Shown: positions 34,128-43,380 of the stretch, in pieces
Position numbering within the stretch: the first letter of the stretch is position 1
Layout of the letters: each line of letters opens with the position of its first letter
NCBI RefSeq assembly: GCF_016806065.1
Contig: NZ_CP032405.1
Location: 3,996,001 to 4,060,000 of the forward strand
DNA length: 64,000 nucleotides
Direction: 5' to 3'
Source of the DNA: Rhizobium rosettiformans
Lineage (GTDB): Bacteria; Pseudomonadota; Alphaproteobacteria; Rhizobiales; Rhizobiaceae
Notes under the pieces: model-generated
Database searches by the model: none
What the model saw: the letters and a program-made list of their open reading frames with translations, nothing else
What the model was told of the DNA's origin: nothing
Translations under genes and position numbers: made by a program

Positions 34128-34746
34128 CCGCCTCCTCGACAGCCGGGATCCAGGGGCCGAGCTCGTTGATCATCCGGCCTTCTTCGTAGTCGATCAGGCC
34201 AGTCTCTTCGTTGTAGCGGCCCACATGCTCGGGGAAGACGCTTGCGCCCTGGTCAGCCATGATCTGGGTCCAGGTGACAGTGTAGTAAGCCACGCCCTGT
34301 GACTGATCCTTGATCGTGAACAGCGGCTTCAGTTCTGCCGGAGGCGTAGTCTCGGGTGGCAGCACGCCGGTGCGGCCCCAGAGAGAGGTCTGAAGGTCAG
34401 CCAGGATCTCCAGCACCCGACCGCCGATCGCGAGACCGACAGCCTCCTTCTCGATGCGGCGATTGCCGACCACCTTGGCTTCGGCAACAACATAGGCGAC
34501 CCATTCGATCGCCAGCCAGAAATGACCCTCGGCCTGCTGGCCGGTCTTGATCTTCGAGAAGCCGATCCCGAGACCAGGCGCTTTGACCACTGTCTTGTTC
34601 ACCAGCTCGGAGATATCGACCTTGCCCGGATGAGCGACGACGGTCACGCCCGGGTTGAGCGTGGCAAGCGTCGAGACGATCGCAGCCTGGAGCGGCCCGA
34701 GTGCATCGGTGGCAAGAAGCTGATCGAGGGGCTTCGGCGCAATCAT
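34117..34746 (-). CDS. Mu gp37-like (DUF1834 family) tail protein
   Basis: This 209-residue protein resembles the gp37 family of Mu-like phages: 'LQAAIVSTLATLNPGVTVVA', 'HFWLAIEWVAYVVAEAKVVG', and a late 'YYTVTWTQIMAD'. The role is thought to be in head-tail joining or tail completion. It lies between the virion morphogenesis gene and V. Confidence 0.65.
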   Translation of the reverse strand: MIAPKPLDQLLATDALGPLQAAIVSTLATLNPGVTVVAHPGKVDISELVNKTVVKAPGLGIGFSKIKTGQQAEGHFWLAIEWVAYVVAEAKVVGNRRIEKEAVGLAIGGRVLEILADLQTSLWGRTGVLPPETTPPAELKPLFTIKDQSQGVAYYTVTWTQIMADQGASVFPEHVGRYNEETGLIDYEEGRMINELGPWIPAVEEADDA

Positions 34747-35219
34747 TGCATCACTCCGAAGTGGTCAGTGACAACGTCGATGATCTCCTTGATGTTGTCA
34801 TCGGACAGGCCAACGAAAGGACGCGGCGGGATCGTGACCTCCTTGGCGAAAATTGTGTTTCCGCCGAGCGCAAAGACCAGCGCCTTGCCGTTCTTCGGCA
34901 CGATCGTCATGCCGTCCTGGTGAACATGGGCATATTCCCAGGTGGCGCCCCATTCAGCCTGGTCGGCCGACGCCGTCCAGACCAGCGACGACAGCAGGTG
35001 CTGCCCGGTTTCCATGAGGATCGAGGTGCCCTTCGTGTTGGGCTTCCACGGCGTACCATCGGGCGCGGTCTTTTCCTCTTCGATGCGCCGACGTGTCTGG
35101 CTTTCGCCCAGCGCGCCGATCGCCGTCATCAGCTCGGTCGGTTCAAACTCGAAGATGGGACGAAGGCGAAGGAAAGCTTCGTCCAGGTCGGTGACATCGA
35201 TGATGATCGAGGTGCTCAT
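34743..35219 (-). CDS. Phage virion morphogenesis protein (Mu gpG / P2 gpS-like)
   Basis: This 158-residue protein has family features: 'LGESQTRRRIEEEKTAPDGT' with 'PWKPNTKGTSILMETGQHLL', then 'YAHVHQDGMTIVPKNGKALV' and 'PPRPFVGLSDDNIKEIIDVV'. It helps tail completion. It overlaps its neighbours by four bases on each side. Confidence 0.9.
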   Translation of the reverse strand: MSTSIIIDVTDLDEAFLRLRPIFEFEPTELMTAIGALGESQTRRRIEEEKTAPDGTPWKPNTKGTSILMETGQHLLSSLVWTASADQAEWGATWEYAHVHQDGMTIVPKNGKALVFALGGNTIFAKEVTIPPRPFVGLSDDNIKEIIDVVTDHFGVMQ

Positions 35220-35680
35220 ATGCTGCCCAACCGACCACGAGTAAACACGCGCTCCGGCGCCTGCAGTACGACTTCATTCTGACCGATCTCGCCGACATCG
35301 CCACCGCCGTCGCCACCGGCTGGCGGCATGGTCGTGGTCAGCGCACCCTTGCCGGCCGCGATCTGTTCCAGCCGCTTGATGGTCTGGTCGTAGCGTTCCT
35401 TGATGTTCTCGCTCGACCGCGAGAAATCGAGCGCGATCCGGTAGAAGGCGACGTCGATGCAATAGAGCCGCAGCAGCGAAAGCGAGTCGGCATCGAGGCT
35501 AGCAAGCTCAGCCGGCGAATAGCGGCCGGCAAGTATGCCGCGGATCTCGATCGAGGCGTCGAGGAGCCCCTTCTCGATGCGCAGATCATCGCGCAAGCCG
35601 GTCTGTTCGTCAGCAGCCACCAGCGTGAGCTGATCGCGGAACCGGGCTTCGATGTCTGCGATGGTGGCGTAGGGCTGCAT
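35216..35680 (-). CDS. Mu gp36-like (DUF1320) head-tail connector protein
   Basis: This 154-residue protein reads 'YATIADIEARFRDQLTLVAA', 'DASIEIRGILAGRYSPAELA' and 'LSLLRLYCIDVAFYRIAL', the DUF1320/gp36 pattern. It probably forms part of the neck. The ATG at 35680 (MQPYATIAD) is chosen on the family start; longer frames are low-complexity. The C-terminus is Gly-rich. Confidence 0.88.
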   Translation of the reverse strand: MQPYATIADIEARFRDQLTLVAADEQTGLRDDLRIEKGLLDASIEIRGILAGRYSPAELASLDADSLSLLRLYCIDVAFYRIALDFSRSSENIKERYDQTIKRLEQIAAGKGALTTTMPPAGGDGGGDVGEIGQNEVVLQAPERVFTRGRLGSI

Positions 35681-35860
35681 GGTGTCCTCTTGAATTTTGG
35701 TTGCCGGTCTCTCCCGACTGTCACGTCCATTGTCAGACGTTGCAGGCACCGTGCGCGCGGGCCTCGCCTACTCGCATCTCCCGTCATCAGATCCGCCGTT
35801 TCAGTTCTTCAGCGGGTGGCCTGACCGTTGTCGCCGGATGCTTTCGCTCGGTATTCCTGA
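35681..35860. other. Gap between gp36-like and next head gene
   Basis: These 180 bases have no convincing gene or late-operator dyad. They may contain a leader for the gp36-like gene. Confidence 0.4.
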
Positions 35861-36400
35861 TCAGTCCTCGTCTGCCGGGCGCTCTTCGAAGCGTCCGTCG
35901 ATCTTCAGCAACGGATCGCCGCGCAACAGTTCCAAGACCACAGCCGGATCATCGCCCAGATCCTCCGCGCGGAGTTCCACCGGGACCGGACCGAAGCTGA
36001 AGCCGGCGCGACGGCGCGGGCCACCAGGTGCGGAGACGATCAGCACCTGTTCGGCAACCATCATCTCGAATTCCTGCGGCTCCTCTGGATCTGCCAGCAG
36101 GGCTCCGGTCGAGGGATCGACCAGCTTGCCCTTGATTTCTTCCGGCAGCGCGTCCGCAGCGTGGGCAGCCTTGATGTCTGCGATGACAGTGTTCAGCCGT
36201 TCATCACGATCGACTTCGGAAAGCGCGTTCCAGGCATCGACGGCGAGACCAGACAGCGTGTGAGCCACGCCCACGACCGAGCCCAGCTGGAGCGCCTGGC
36301 CCTCGGCAATCTCAATGAGCGCCGGCAGCGTGTTCGAGCCGTTCAAGGTTTCTTCTTCGGTCGACTTGGCGACCTTCTTTGCCTGGGGACGCTTCGACAT
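35861..36400 (-). CDS. Mu gp35-like head-region protein (unknown function)
   Basis: This 179-residue protein begins with a basic stretch ('MSKRPQAKKVAKSTEEE'). It then reads 'IAEGQALQLGSVVGVAHTLS' and 'WNALSEVDRDERLNTVIADI', and ends acidic. Its place after the capsid gene matches Mu gp35. The ATG at 36400 is favoured, with a GGAGAACC-type site upstream. The function is not known. Confidence 0.6.
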   Translation of the reverse strand: MSKRPQAKKVAKSTEEETLNGSNTLPALIEIAEGQALQLGSVVGVAHTLSGLAVDAWNALSEVDRDERLNTVIADIKAAHAADALPEEIKGKLVDPSTGALLADPEEPQEFEMMVAEQVLIVSAPGGPRRRAGFSFGPVPVELRAEDLGDDPAVVLELLRGDPLLKIDGRFEERPADED

Positions 36401-36531
36401 GAGGTTCTCCTGATCTTTGCACTTCGGGTTCTCGGGAAAGGGGCAACCCCTGCCGCTTTCCGGAAAACCCGGTGGCCCGCAAACTACTCGGGCCACCGGA
36501 TCGCTCGCCGCACCCCCCAAGGGTCCGTGGA

Positions 36532-37428
36532 TTAGCCGAGACGCGGCGCGTGCATGATCTGCACGAGGTTCTGGTTGGTGTTGGTGGTGCCGTTGATCTC
36601 CTTGGAGAGCAGGACATCACGCGCCTTGAAGTGATTGGTGTTGCCGACGATCAGATGAGTTGGCGCGATGTTGAGCTTGCGCCCCTCGTCGTCAGTGAAC
36701 TCCGTCATGGCGACGTAAGCCGCGCGCAGGTTCGCTTCGTTCAGCTCGGCCTTGGAGCCGAAAGCCATCTGCCAGAAACCAAAACCGGCCGCGACGCGCG
36801 CATCAACGCCGTAGATGTATTCGTCACGCATGAACACATGGTCGGACGTTGCACCGTCTTCCTTGGTCGTGAAGGCGTAGTCACGGCGCTTCTGGAAGAC
36901 GAAGGGTTTCAGCGGACGGGAGAGGTCCGCGAGGATCCACATCTCGCCGGAGCCGGCCTGCATGTTCGAAACGGAAACCTGGGCGCCTTCCTTGCCGACC
37001 GGGTGATCGGTGTCGAAGAAGTTCTGTCCATCGTAGCAGAGCGACGTGAAACCCGAGTTGATCAGGTCGAAGACAATTTCATCCGGATGCTGTGCCGCCG
37101 ACTGCCCCATCATCTCGAAGCGTGGTGTGTAGAGGCCGAGGCGGTCATCCTCGATGTCGTCACGAGCAACGGTCACCGTGCCCTCGAACTTGCGATTGAC
37201 GATGCTGTAGCTGTGCGTCTTCATCGTCTGGAACTGGCGATCGCCAATCCACTCGCGCATCTTCGGGAAGTCTCCGAGCCAGCCGTAAACCTCCTCACGC
37301 GTATTCGAGTTGATGATCGTCGCGACCGAGGCATACATGCTGGGCGTGCTGCTGAACGCCCCCTGGAAGGCAGTCTTGAAGCCGCGCTGTGCGGCGGCGA
37401 GGATGGCGGCTGTAATCACGCGGGCCAT
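36532..37428 (-). CDS. Mu gpT-like major capsid protein
   Basis: This 298-residue protein has 'VYGWLGDFPKMREWIGDRQF', 'NRKFEGTVTVARDDIEDDRL', 'DGQNFFDTDHPVGKEG', 'LSRPLKPFVFQKRRDYAFT' and 'YGVDARVAAGFGFWQMAFGS', the classic Mu-like major head subunit order. It is the shell protein of the prophage. The satellite protein at 8755-9648 is a full-length homologue. It follows the protease and the DUF2190-like gene. Confidence 0.95.
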   Translation of the reverse strand: MARVITAAILAAAQRGFKTAFQGAFSSTPSMYASVATIINSNTREEVYGWLGDFPKMREWIGDRQFQTMKTHSYSIVNRKFEGTVTVARDDIEDDRLGLYTPRFEMMGQSAAQHPDEIVFDLINSGFTSLCYDGQNFFDTDHPVGKEGAQVSVSNMQAGSGEMWILADLSRPLKPFVFQKRRDYAFTTKEDGATSDHVFMRDEYIYGVDARVAAGFGFWQMAFGSKAELNEANLRAAYVAMTEFTDDEGRKLNIAPTHLIVGNTNHFKARDVLLSKEINGTTNTNQNLVQIMHAPRLG

Positions 37429-37449
37429 GGTCAGTCCTTTCTGGAGAGC

Positions 37450-37854
37450 TTAGGAACCGACGCGAACGAAGACACGCCCGCTGTCGAGTTCGATGATTTT
37501 GCCCGCGATCGAGCGGGTGTTGCCGCCGGAAGTCTTGGCCACCGTCTGGTCATCAACGATGAAACAATCCTTGCCGATATCAGCCTCGGTCACGGCATCC
37601 GCGCCGTGATTGGCAAAGTCGAAGGTACCGCGCTCGACAGGAACCTTCGTCGCACCGTCAGCGCCGGAGTTGACCACGGTCTCCTGTGCGATGCCGAGAG
37701 CGATCAGGCCGACAGCCGTGCGGCCGGGAACGGCGAGACCTGTGTCCATCACGACAAGGGCGCCCTGGTGGATGGTGGTTGCGCCCTTGACGGGCGGGTT
37801 GGACTGGCGGCCCTCGGTGCGGATCACGCGGCGGGCCTGGCTCAATGCGGTCAT
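37450..37854 (-). CDS. DUF2190-like / capsid decoration-type protein
   Basis: This 134-residue protein is beta-rich: 'GALVVMDTGLAVPGRTAVGL', 'ALGIAQETVVNSGADGATKV', 'RGTFDFANHG' and 'GKIIELDSGRVFVRVG'. This composition and its place between protease and capsid fit the decoration or capsid-cement proteins of Mu-like phages. The satellite lacks it. Confidence 0.7.
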   Translation of the reverse strand: MTALSQARRVIRTEGRQSNPPVKGATTIHQGALVVMDTGLAVPGRTAVGLIALGIAQETVVNSGADGATKVPVERGTFDFANHGADAVTEADIGKDCFIVDDQTVAKTSGGNTRSIAGKIIELDSGRVFVRVGS

Positions 37855-37879
37855 GTCACTCTCCAGATCTTGGGGCTTT

Positions 37880-38881
37880 TCAGGCAGCCGTCAGGCCGTT
37901 GTGTTTGCGATAGTCCTCCTCGGAGAGACCCATCATCCGCATGACCTCGCGGTCCTCGGCCGTCAGTGTGGCGGTCTTTTCGCCGGGCCGCTTGTCGTCG
38001 AGACCGGAGGCACTGAGCGTCGCGGTCAGGGTGGCAAACAGCGCCGTGACCTGGACGAGGCCTTCAGGGGTCGCGCAGAGGGCGGCGTACTGATCACGCT
38101 GCGCCGGCACGATCCTCTTTTCCTTCAGCGCGCCGTCGAGCAGCGCATCGACCTTGGCCTGGTGGTCGGCCGCGTTGCGGGCGTCGAGATCAGCCGACAG
38201 CGTCTTCACCTGGTCGAGTGCGGCCTGGTGAACCGCAGGATCGATGCGGGCCTTCAGATTGGTGACGGCAGAAAGGCACGAGGCCTCGGACGCGTCCTCG
38301 GAAAGGCCGAGGGCTGCAGCAATGGCTTTCAGCATGGTGGGTTCCTTGAGAGTTGAAAGGTCAGCCGATGCGACGGCCGCCATCGAAGCAGCCGGCGCAG
38401 CGACGAGCGCGGCCGAATGCAGCCAGTAGGCCTTGCCGTTCTCGTCGTGTTTAAGGGTGGGAGAAATGTAGCGGTGGGTCCGCGCCGCGAGCACGGCCAG
38501 ACCATCGGCCAGCCACTCGACCTTGCCGTAGAGGCCATCGGCGCGGGCTTCGAGCTTCGAGATCCAGCCGACAGCCGGGGCCGCCTCTCCGAACATGGCC
38601 TTCTTCACCGTCGCATGATCGATATCGACAGGCAGATCGACGCCGTCCTGGACGAAGCGCGCGGCCAGCAGCTCGGGGTCCACATCGAAGACGCGGCCAT
38701 CGCGGGCGGTGAACTTTCCGCGCGGGGTGAGCTTGATCCATTCCGGGCCAACCTGCTTGGCAGCGGCGGTCGGATCGGCAAGATAGGCATCGAGGACGGT
38801 CAGGCCGGTCATGGCCTCGGCAATGCCGGGGACAGCAGGAGCGAGCGTCGATAGGGTGAGTGTCGGCGATTTCGTGAACAT
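37880..38881 (-). CDS. Mu gpI-like head maturation protease/scaffold
   Basis: This 333-residue protein has 'EWIKLTPRGKFTARDGRVFD', 'VDLPVDIDHATVKK', 'APAVGWISKLEARADGLYGK' and 'RTHRYISPTLKHDENG', matching the Mu protease. The C-terminal half ('LDQVKTLSADLDARNAADHQ') is the scaffold part. An internal start (MLKAIAAALG, about residue 182) may give the scaffold alone, as in Mu gpZ. A late-operator dyad lies 35 bases upstream of the start. Confidence 0.93.
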   Translation of the reverse strand: MFTKSPTLTLSTLAPAVPGIAEAMTGLTVLDAYLADPTAAAKQVGPEWIKLTPRGKFTARDGRVFDVDPELLAARFVQDGVDLPVDIDHATVKKAMFGEAAPAVGWISKLEARADGLYGKVEWLADGLAVLAARTHRYISPTLKHDENGKAYWLHSAALVAAPAASMAAVASADLSTLKEPTMLKAIAAALGLSEDASEASCLSAVTNLKARIDPAVHQAALDQVKTLSADLDARNAADHQAKVDALLDGALKEKRIVPAQRDQYAALCATPEGLVQVTALFATLTATLSASGLDDKRPGEKTATLTAEDREVMRMMGLSEEDYRKHNGLTAA

Positions 38882-38915
38882 GGCGGCAAACTGCCACCGT
38901 TCTTTGCCGCCTTGA

Positions 38916-38933
38916 GGCTGACATCTGTCAGCC
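38916..38933. promoter_or_regulatory. Late-operator dyad, head-protease copy
   Basis: GGCTGACA-TC-TGTCAGCC lies 35 bases before the protease start, within the 232-base gap between the protease and gpF genes. Confidence 0.75.
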
Positions 38934-39017
38934 TGTCATGAGGAGGCCCGCTGAAGGGGCGATCACCTCACATGCGCGCATCTAACCCTGACCGGGGGAT
39001 AGGATCAAGCCCCGATC

Positions 39018-39051
39018 CGTTTTCGAAGCCTCTTCAAAGCCCGTGGGCGCG
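39018..39051. repeat. 34-bp block shared with the satellite
   Basis: This matches the reverse complement of 10857-10890 at 31 of 34 positions. It lies in the gap before the protease gene. Confidence 0.8.
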
Positions 39052-39113
39052 TTTTCAGGGTCAGCTGCGGCCCACCGCCCGTCCGAGGGGCGTCAAGCGC
39101 GTCTGTGGCCTTC

Positions 39114-40301
39114 CTATTTGTCGCCCTGTTCAAGCCGTTCGATGCGCATCAGGCCGCCCTGGGCAAGCCGAAGAATGCTCCGCCAGATCACCGATCCCAG
39201 GCGGGCGATGATCTCGATCTCCGGACGTTCGTCTGTCGGGTAGCTTTTCACCGCTGTCGAGGAAAGCACATCGGGCAGAACAGAGAGATCGTCGATGTCG
39301 AGACCGGCGCCGAGCAACGTCCCGATCGCCTCCCCCGTGATCGAGATGACTGGCGATGAAGCACCAAGCTCAGCCGCGACGCCGGTATTGTGACCGGCCG
39401 GCAAGGCGAATGCCTGGGGAAGTCGCGGCGCAATCCTCAGGTATGGATCCGACCAGAGATCCTTGAGCACACGGTTTGCATCCTCGGGCGCAGCCGCTGC
39501 AAGTTTGGTGTCCAGGTTCTGCACGAGCGTCGAAGCGCGCGCCAGACCGGGGTTTGTCTGCCAGCCAGGATCAATCCCCGGCGGCACGATCGAGATCTCA
39601 CCGGTGCGCCGGTTGCGGTACTGAAGGTCAGGTCCGAGATCTGGCACCTGATCGGTGTAGCGGATCTTGATGTCATTGCCGTCCGAATCCTGACCGATGA
39701 CGCGCTCGGTACCGAGGATGCGATCGCGCTCGCGGGCGGAGATCATTCGCACCTGGCATTTGCACTGCCAGCCGTTCGGCGGCCAGTGGGTTGTCCAGAA
39801 CGGGTCGTCGATCGGTAGAATGAGGCCGACCCATTGCAGATGCTCGACGCGCGGGTCACCAGACGTGGTCCGGACGTAGAGCACATAGGGGAGCACTCGC
39901 TTCGAGCGCTGCGCCCGCTCCCACTGGCCGGCAGCGCGCGCCGAGTTCATGTTCGCCCAGAATGTTGTCTTCAGCCGGCGATCGCTCGCGAAGTTCACCA
40001 TCCGGTCGGGCTGGACACCGGTCGGATCGGTGACCATGCGCGGTCCCCACCAGCCGAGCCTGGTCAGCTCTTTCTCGATCTGCGGCTTCCAGCGCTCAAA
40101 GCCTTGACCCTCTGAGATCGCGGTCGAGATCGTCGATCGGAAGGCGTTCAGCACGTCGAGCTCGACGGCCTTGGCAACCGTGAACTTGTAGGCATGCTCC
40201 TCCGCCCAGACATCGGCCCAGGAGAAGGCCGGCGTAGAGACCTTGCCGTCGAAGTAGCCGGTGACCTCGGCAGGAACTGCGAACTTCTTGCGCTCTGCCA
40301 T
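39114..40301 (-). CDS. Mu gp30/gpF-like head morphogenesis protein
   Basis: This 395-residue protein has the phage Mu F-like pattern: 'AFSWADVWAEEHAYKFTVAK', 'ARAAGQWERAQRSKRVLPYV', 'RTTSGDPRVEHLQWVGLILP', then 'FWTTHWPPNGWQCKCQVRMI'. It is a minor head component near the portal. The C-terminal part ('YPTDERPEIEIIARLGS') is variable. It follows the portal gene by two bases. Confidence 0.93.
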   Translation of the reverse strand: MAERKKFAVPAEVTGYFDGKVSTPAFSWADVWAEEHAYKFTVAKAVELDVLNAFRSTISTAISEGQGFERWKPQIEKELTRLGWWGPRMVTDPTGVQPDRMVNFASDRRLKTTFWANMNSARAAGQWERAQRSKRVLPYVLYVRTTSGDPRVEHLQWVGLILPIDDPFWTTHWPPNGWQCKCQVRMISARERDRILGTERVIGQDSDGNDIKIRYTDQVPDLGPDLQYRNRRTGEISIVPPGIDPGWQTNPGLARASTLVQNLDTKLAAAAPEDANRVLKDLWSDPYLRIAPRLPQAFALPAGHNTGVAAELGASSPVISITGEAIGTLLGAGLDIDDLSVLPDVLSSTAVKSYPTDERPEIEIIARLGSVIWRSILRLAQGGLMRIERLEQGDK

Positions 40302-40303
40302 CG

Positions 40304-41968
40304 TCAGTCCACGATATCGCCGACGCCGCGCGCGATCGCGGTGAGCCGGCCGAGCCGATCGGCGAGCTTCGAAGCGTCCGGGAAGCGCGTTTGAAGCATG
40401 CTTGTCGCCTCTTCAAAGCTTCCCGCCTTCTCGATGATCTCGGCGATCGGTGCGATGATCGGGCTGGCCATTGCCTCCCAATCGTCCATGGCAGACGCGA
40501 ACAGTGCCTCTACCTGGTCAAGCGCCTCCGGCTCTCCGGCCTCCGCTGCGAGCAGTGAGGTGCAGGCACCGCAGCGGCAGGCGCGCTTGTGGTCAGAGAC
40601 AATGGCCGACAGCGCCGCGACCTTCGCCTTTACATCCTCGGCCGGTTTTTCCTTCTCCTGCTTAGCCTCCGGTGCGGGTTTTTGCTCTGGCGCCGTCTTG
40701 TCGGCTTCGGGTGCCGCTGCCTTCGGTGCCGGTGCGACCAGGAGTTCGTCGTCATCAGCTGGATCAGAAAGACCGAGCTTCTCGCGGATCTCGGTCTGCT
40801 TCACCCGTAAACCGAGCGGCACCAACGTGCCGAGGCTGTCGGCCAGCGCCTTTACGTCTTCGGGATCTGGTACCGGCAGCTCGACGAGCGGATACTTGTC
40901 CTGGACGCCGAAGTTCATATCGACGAAGGGCTTGATCAGGTCGCGGTTGATCGTGGCCGCGACCTGCTTGCAGTCGGCCCGGAGGATATCGAGGCGGACC
41001 TCGTTGTGGATCTTGGCCTGGCCAAGCGAAGAACCATCGTCGCTGGTCATGGTCTGGCCGACGATCAGCTTGGAGATTTGCTTGTCGACATAGTCGAGCA
41101 GGCCGGAGAAGACGGCAGCGCCATTCGTGCCGTTCACTTCGTGGAACTCGATGTCCATGCCCTGGGGAATGATGGCGGCGGCATCATTGGCGATCGAGGC
41201 GACGGCCTTCAGCAGCGTCCGCTTGTCGGCGGGGCTTGCGCTGGCATTGTATTTGCCGACCCGGAGAGGCATGCCGTAGACCTCGGAGAAGGCAGCCCAA
41301 TCCTGCAGGGTGAACTGCTGGATGAGGTAGGCCCAGGCGGCAGGCCGCGCCATGCCTCGGCGCAAGGGCAGACCGAGCTTCGTGCGCGGCATATGTCGGA
41401 TAAACTTCGCCTCGGGCAGCTGCTCGCCTTCGAACGAGCCGTCGACGGCCAGGCGCAGACTGCGCAGCGTCATGCGATCGAGTTGGAAGAAGCGCGGATC
41501 CCGATCTATGTACTGGACAGGTCGAAGCGCCTTGCGCTCGTATTCCCACATCATCTCGACGACGGCGTAGCCCTTCGAGATACCGTCGGGCAGATGACCG
41601 CGCGCCTCATTGAAGCCGTCGTCGTGGATCAGCTCCGTCACTGCATCGACGATCTTGGAGGAGACGCCGTCCGACTCGATCGTGAAGTCGACACTCTCGA
41701 TCGCCAGACGCCGGGTCTGAAGCTGGGAGGCGTAGTGGAGATAGCGCTCCTCCATCTCCTCGGCGAGGGTGAGATAGGAACGAGCATTGCCCTCGGCCGC
41801 ATCGCGCAGGATGGTGCCGAGCCGCTCCGGGGTTAGCCCGGCCGCGACCCGCTCTTCATGGGTGCGGCGAACGCCCGCGATCGTCGGTGTCGCGACTTCC
41901 TGGGACAGAGTGCGAATGACGATCGGATTGCCGTCCGGCCCGAGGATGGATGATTTGCGCTCTACCAA
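40304..41968 (-). CDS. Portal protein (Mu gp29-like, DUF935)
   Basis: This 554-residue protein matches DUF935 portals: 'DAAEGNARSYLTLAEEMEER', 'GYAVVEMMWEYERKALRPVQ', 'WAYLIQQFTLQDWAAFSEVY', 'LIVGQTMTSDDGSSLGQAKI' and 'ILRADCKQVAATINRDLIKP'. The C-terminal 150 residues include a Lys/Ala-rich charged stretch and a 'CRCGACTSLL' Cys cluster. The ring forms the packaging and ejection vertex. It overlaps the terminase gene by seven bases. Confidence 0.95.
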   Translation of the reverse strand: MVERKSSILGPDGNPIVIRTLSQEVATPTIAGVRRTHEERVAAGLTPERLGTILRDAAEGNARSYLTLAEEMEERYLHYASQLQTRRLAIESVDFTIESDGVSSKIVDAVTELIHDDGFNEARGHLPDGISKGYAVVEMMWEYERKALRPVQYIDRDPRFFQLDRMTLRSLRLAVDGSFEGEQLPEAKFIRHMPRTKLGLPLRRGMARPAAWAYLIQQFTLQDWAAFSEVYGMPLRVGKYNASASPADKRTLLKAVASIANDAAAIIPQGMDIEFHEVNGTNGAAVFSGLLDYVDKQISKLIVGQTMTSDDGSSLGQAKIHNEVRLDILRADCKQVAATINRDLIKPFVDMNFGVQDKYPLVELPVPDPEDVKALADSLGTLVPLGLRVKQTEIREKLGLSDPADDDELLVAPAPKAAAPEADKTAPEQKPAPEAKQEKEKPAEDVKAKVAALSAIVSDHKRACRCGACTSLLAAEAGEPEALDQVEALFASAMDDWEAMASPIIAPIAEIIEKAGSFEEATSMLQTRFPDASKLADRLGRLTAIARGVGDIVD

Positions 41969-43380
41969 TGCCGTCTCCCGAATTCTGTGTCGTCATCGTC
42001 GTCGTCTGTCGCTCGGCTGGCGCGGGGCTGGTCCTTGACGGACTGATATGCATATTCGCCATGAGAACCCTTAGCGGCCTCCAAGGCTAGGGCCAGAGCC
42101 CAGAAACGGTCCGCGTGACCGTCTGGTGTTCGTTCCGCCGTGAACCGTACATTACCGGCGGCGGTAACCTGCTTGGTGACCGATCGCAGATCTGCCCGGA
42201 TCTCACGATCATAGGGAATGCGAAGGGTGCGTTCCTCCATGTAAGACCGGACAGGGTAGGCAAGCGCCTCTTTCACCTTCGTGGTGAAGGTCACGGCCTC
42301 CACGGCATAGCTGCCGAACTTCGCCTGGGCGTCGTCCGCCCAGCCAATCCCCAGGCCGGTCGCATCGATGCAGCTGCGCACGCACTTCTCAAGCCAGGGC
42401 CACAGGATCTTCTCCTGGTTCGGCTTGCTCATGTTCTTCATAGTTTCGATGTGCCGCGTGTAGACGACGTCACCCAGAACCTCGACAACCCAGAGCACCG
42501 TCAGGTCATGCTTGCGGCCAATATCGACGCCGGCAAACAGATTGCGGCCTTCGATCGTCTGCCAGTCCATTCGTTCAGGGTATTCACTGGCAGCGATCAG
42601 GTCGTATTCCAGGAACGCCGCGTCGTCGTCTGCCGGCTGGCACATGTATTCCTGGAGAAAGCTCTCCTCGTCGGCAGCACCGGATTTGACCCAGTCGAAG
42701 TATTGCGCCTCGGTCATCTCCTGGCGTTCATCATCGTCTGGCAGCGACTGTTGAAGCTTGTAGAGAAAGCCGTCGTTCAAGGCGTCTTCAAGGGTGACGC
42801 GGTGCAGGCTGATCCTCTTAGGGTTTCCCTTTTCTCGGGCCTCACGAACAAGGCCGTTGAAGAAATTGTGGCTGCCGCGATGGGTAGAGATGACCTCCAT
42901 CGAGCCGCCCCAGGTGATACCAGGATAGGCGATCGTCCAGAGCTTGCGCGGATCGGGATGTAGTGCGAACTCGTCGAGAACGCGGCCGCCACGCTTACCG
43001 GCTTGAGCGTCCGGATTGGAAGACATGGAATTGATCCGCTTGCCGTTGGCAAAACGCAGCGTGTAAGCCGTGTGCTTGCCCTCTTCGTCCAGGGCGACTT
43101 CGCCCATGTCGCGAGCGGCGAGATCAAGATTTCCGGACCACAGCTTGCAGTCTTCGAGGAAGAGCCGCGCCTGAATATCATCACGGGAAGACACCCATTG
43201 ATCATGGCGGGCCGAAATCAGCGAAGTCCGCGAAACCGTGGCATAAGCCGTCGACCAGGAGAGGCCGATCTGTCGCCCCTTCTCCATCAGCTTCAGCCGC
43301 GAATTGTCGGTGATCCATCTGCTTTGATAGGGCAGAAAGATCGCCTTCGGGTTCTCAGGGATGATTAGCGCGCGACCCAT
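41962..43380 (-). CDS. Terminase large subunit (Mu gp28-like)
   Basis: This 472-residue protein has an ATPase part with 'LKLMEKGRQIGLSWSTAYAT' (Walker A type) and a nuclease part with 'LFAGVDIGRKHDLTVLWVVE' and 'CIDATGLGIGWADD' carrying the acidic residues. It packages DNA headful-wise into proheads. It starts one base before the end of the gp27-like gene. Confidence 0.95.
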   Translation of the reverse strand: MGRALIIPENPKAIFLPYQSRWITDNSRLKLMEKGRQIGLSWSTAYATVSRTSLISARHDQWVSSRDDIQARLFLEDCKLWSGNLDLAARDMGEVALDEEGKHTAYTLRFANGKRINSMSSNPDAQAGKRGGRVLDEFALHPDPRKLWTIAYPGITWGGSMEVISTHRGSHNFFNGLVREAREKGNPKRISLHRVTLEDALNDGFLYKLQQSLPDDDERQEMTEAQYFDWVKSGAADEESFLQEYMCQPADDDAAFLEYDLIAASEYPERMDWQTIEGRNLFAGVDIGRKHDLTVLWVVEVLGDVVYTRHIETMKNMSKPNQEKILWPWLEKCVRSCIDATGLGIGWADDAQAKFGSYAVEAVTFTTKVKEALAYPVRSYMEERTLRIPYDREIRADLRSVTKQVTAAGNVRFTAERTPDGHADRFWALALALEAAKGSHGEYAYQSVKDQPRASRATDDDDDDTEFGRRHW

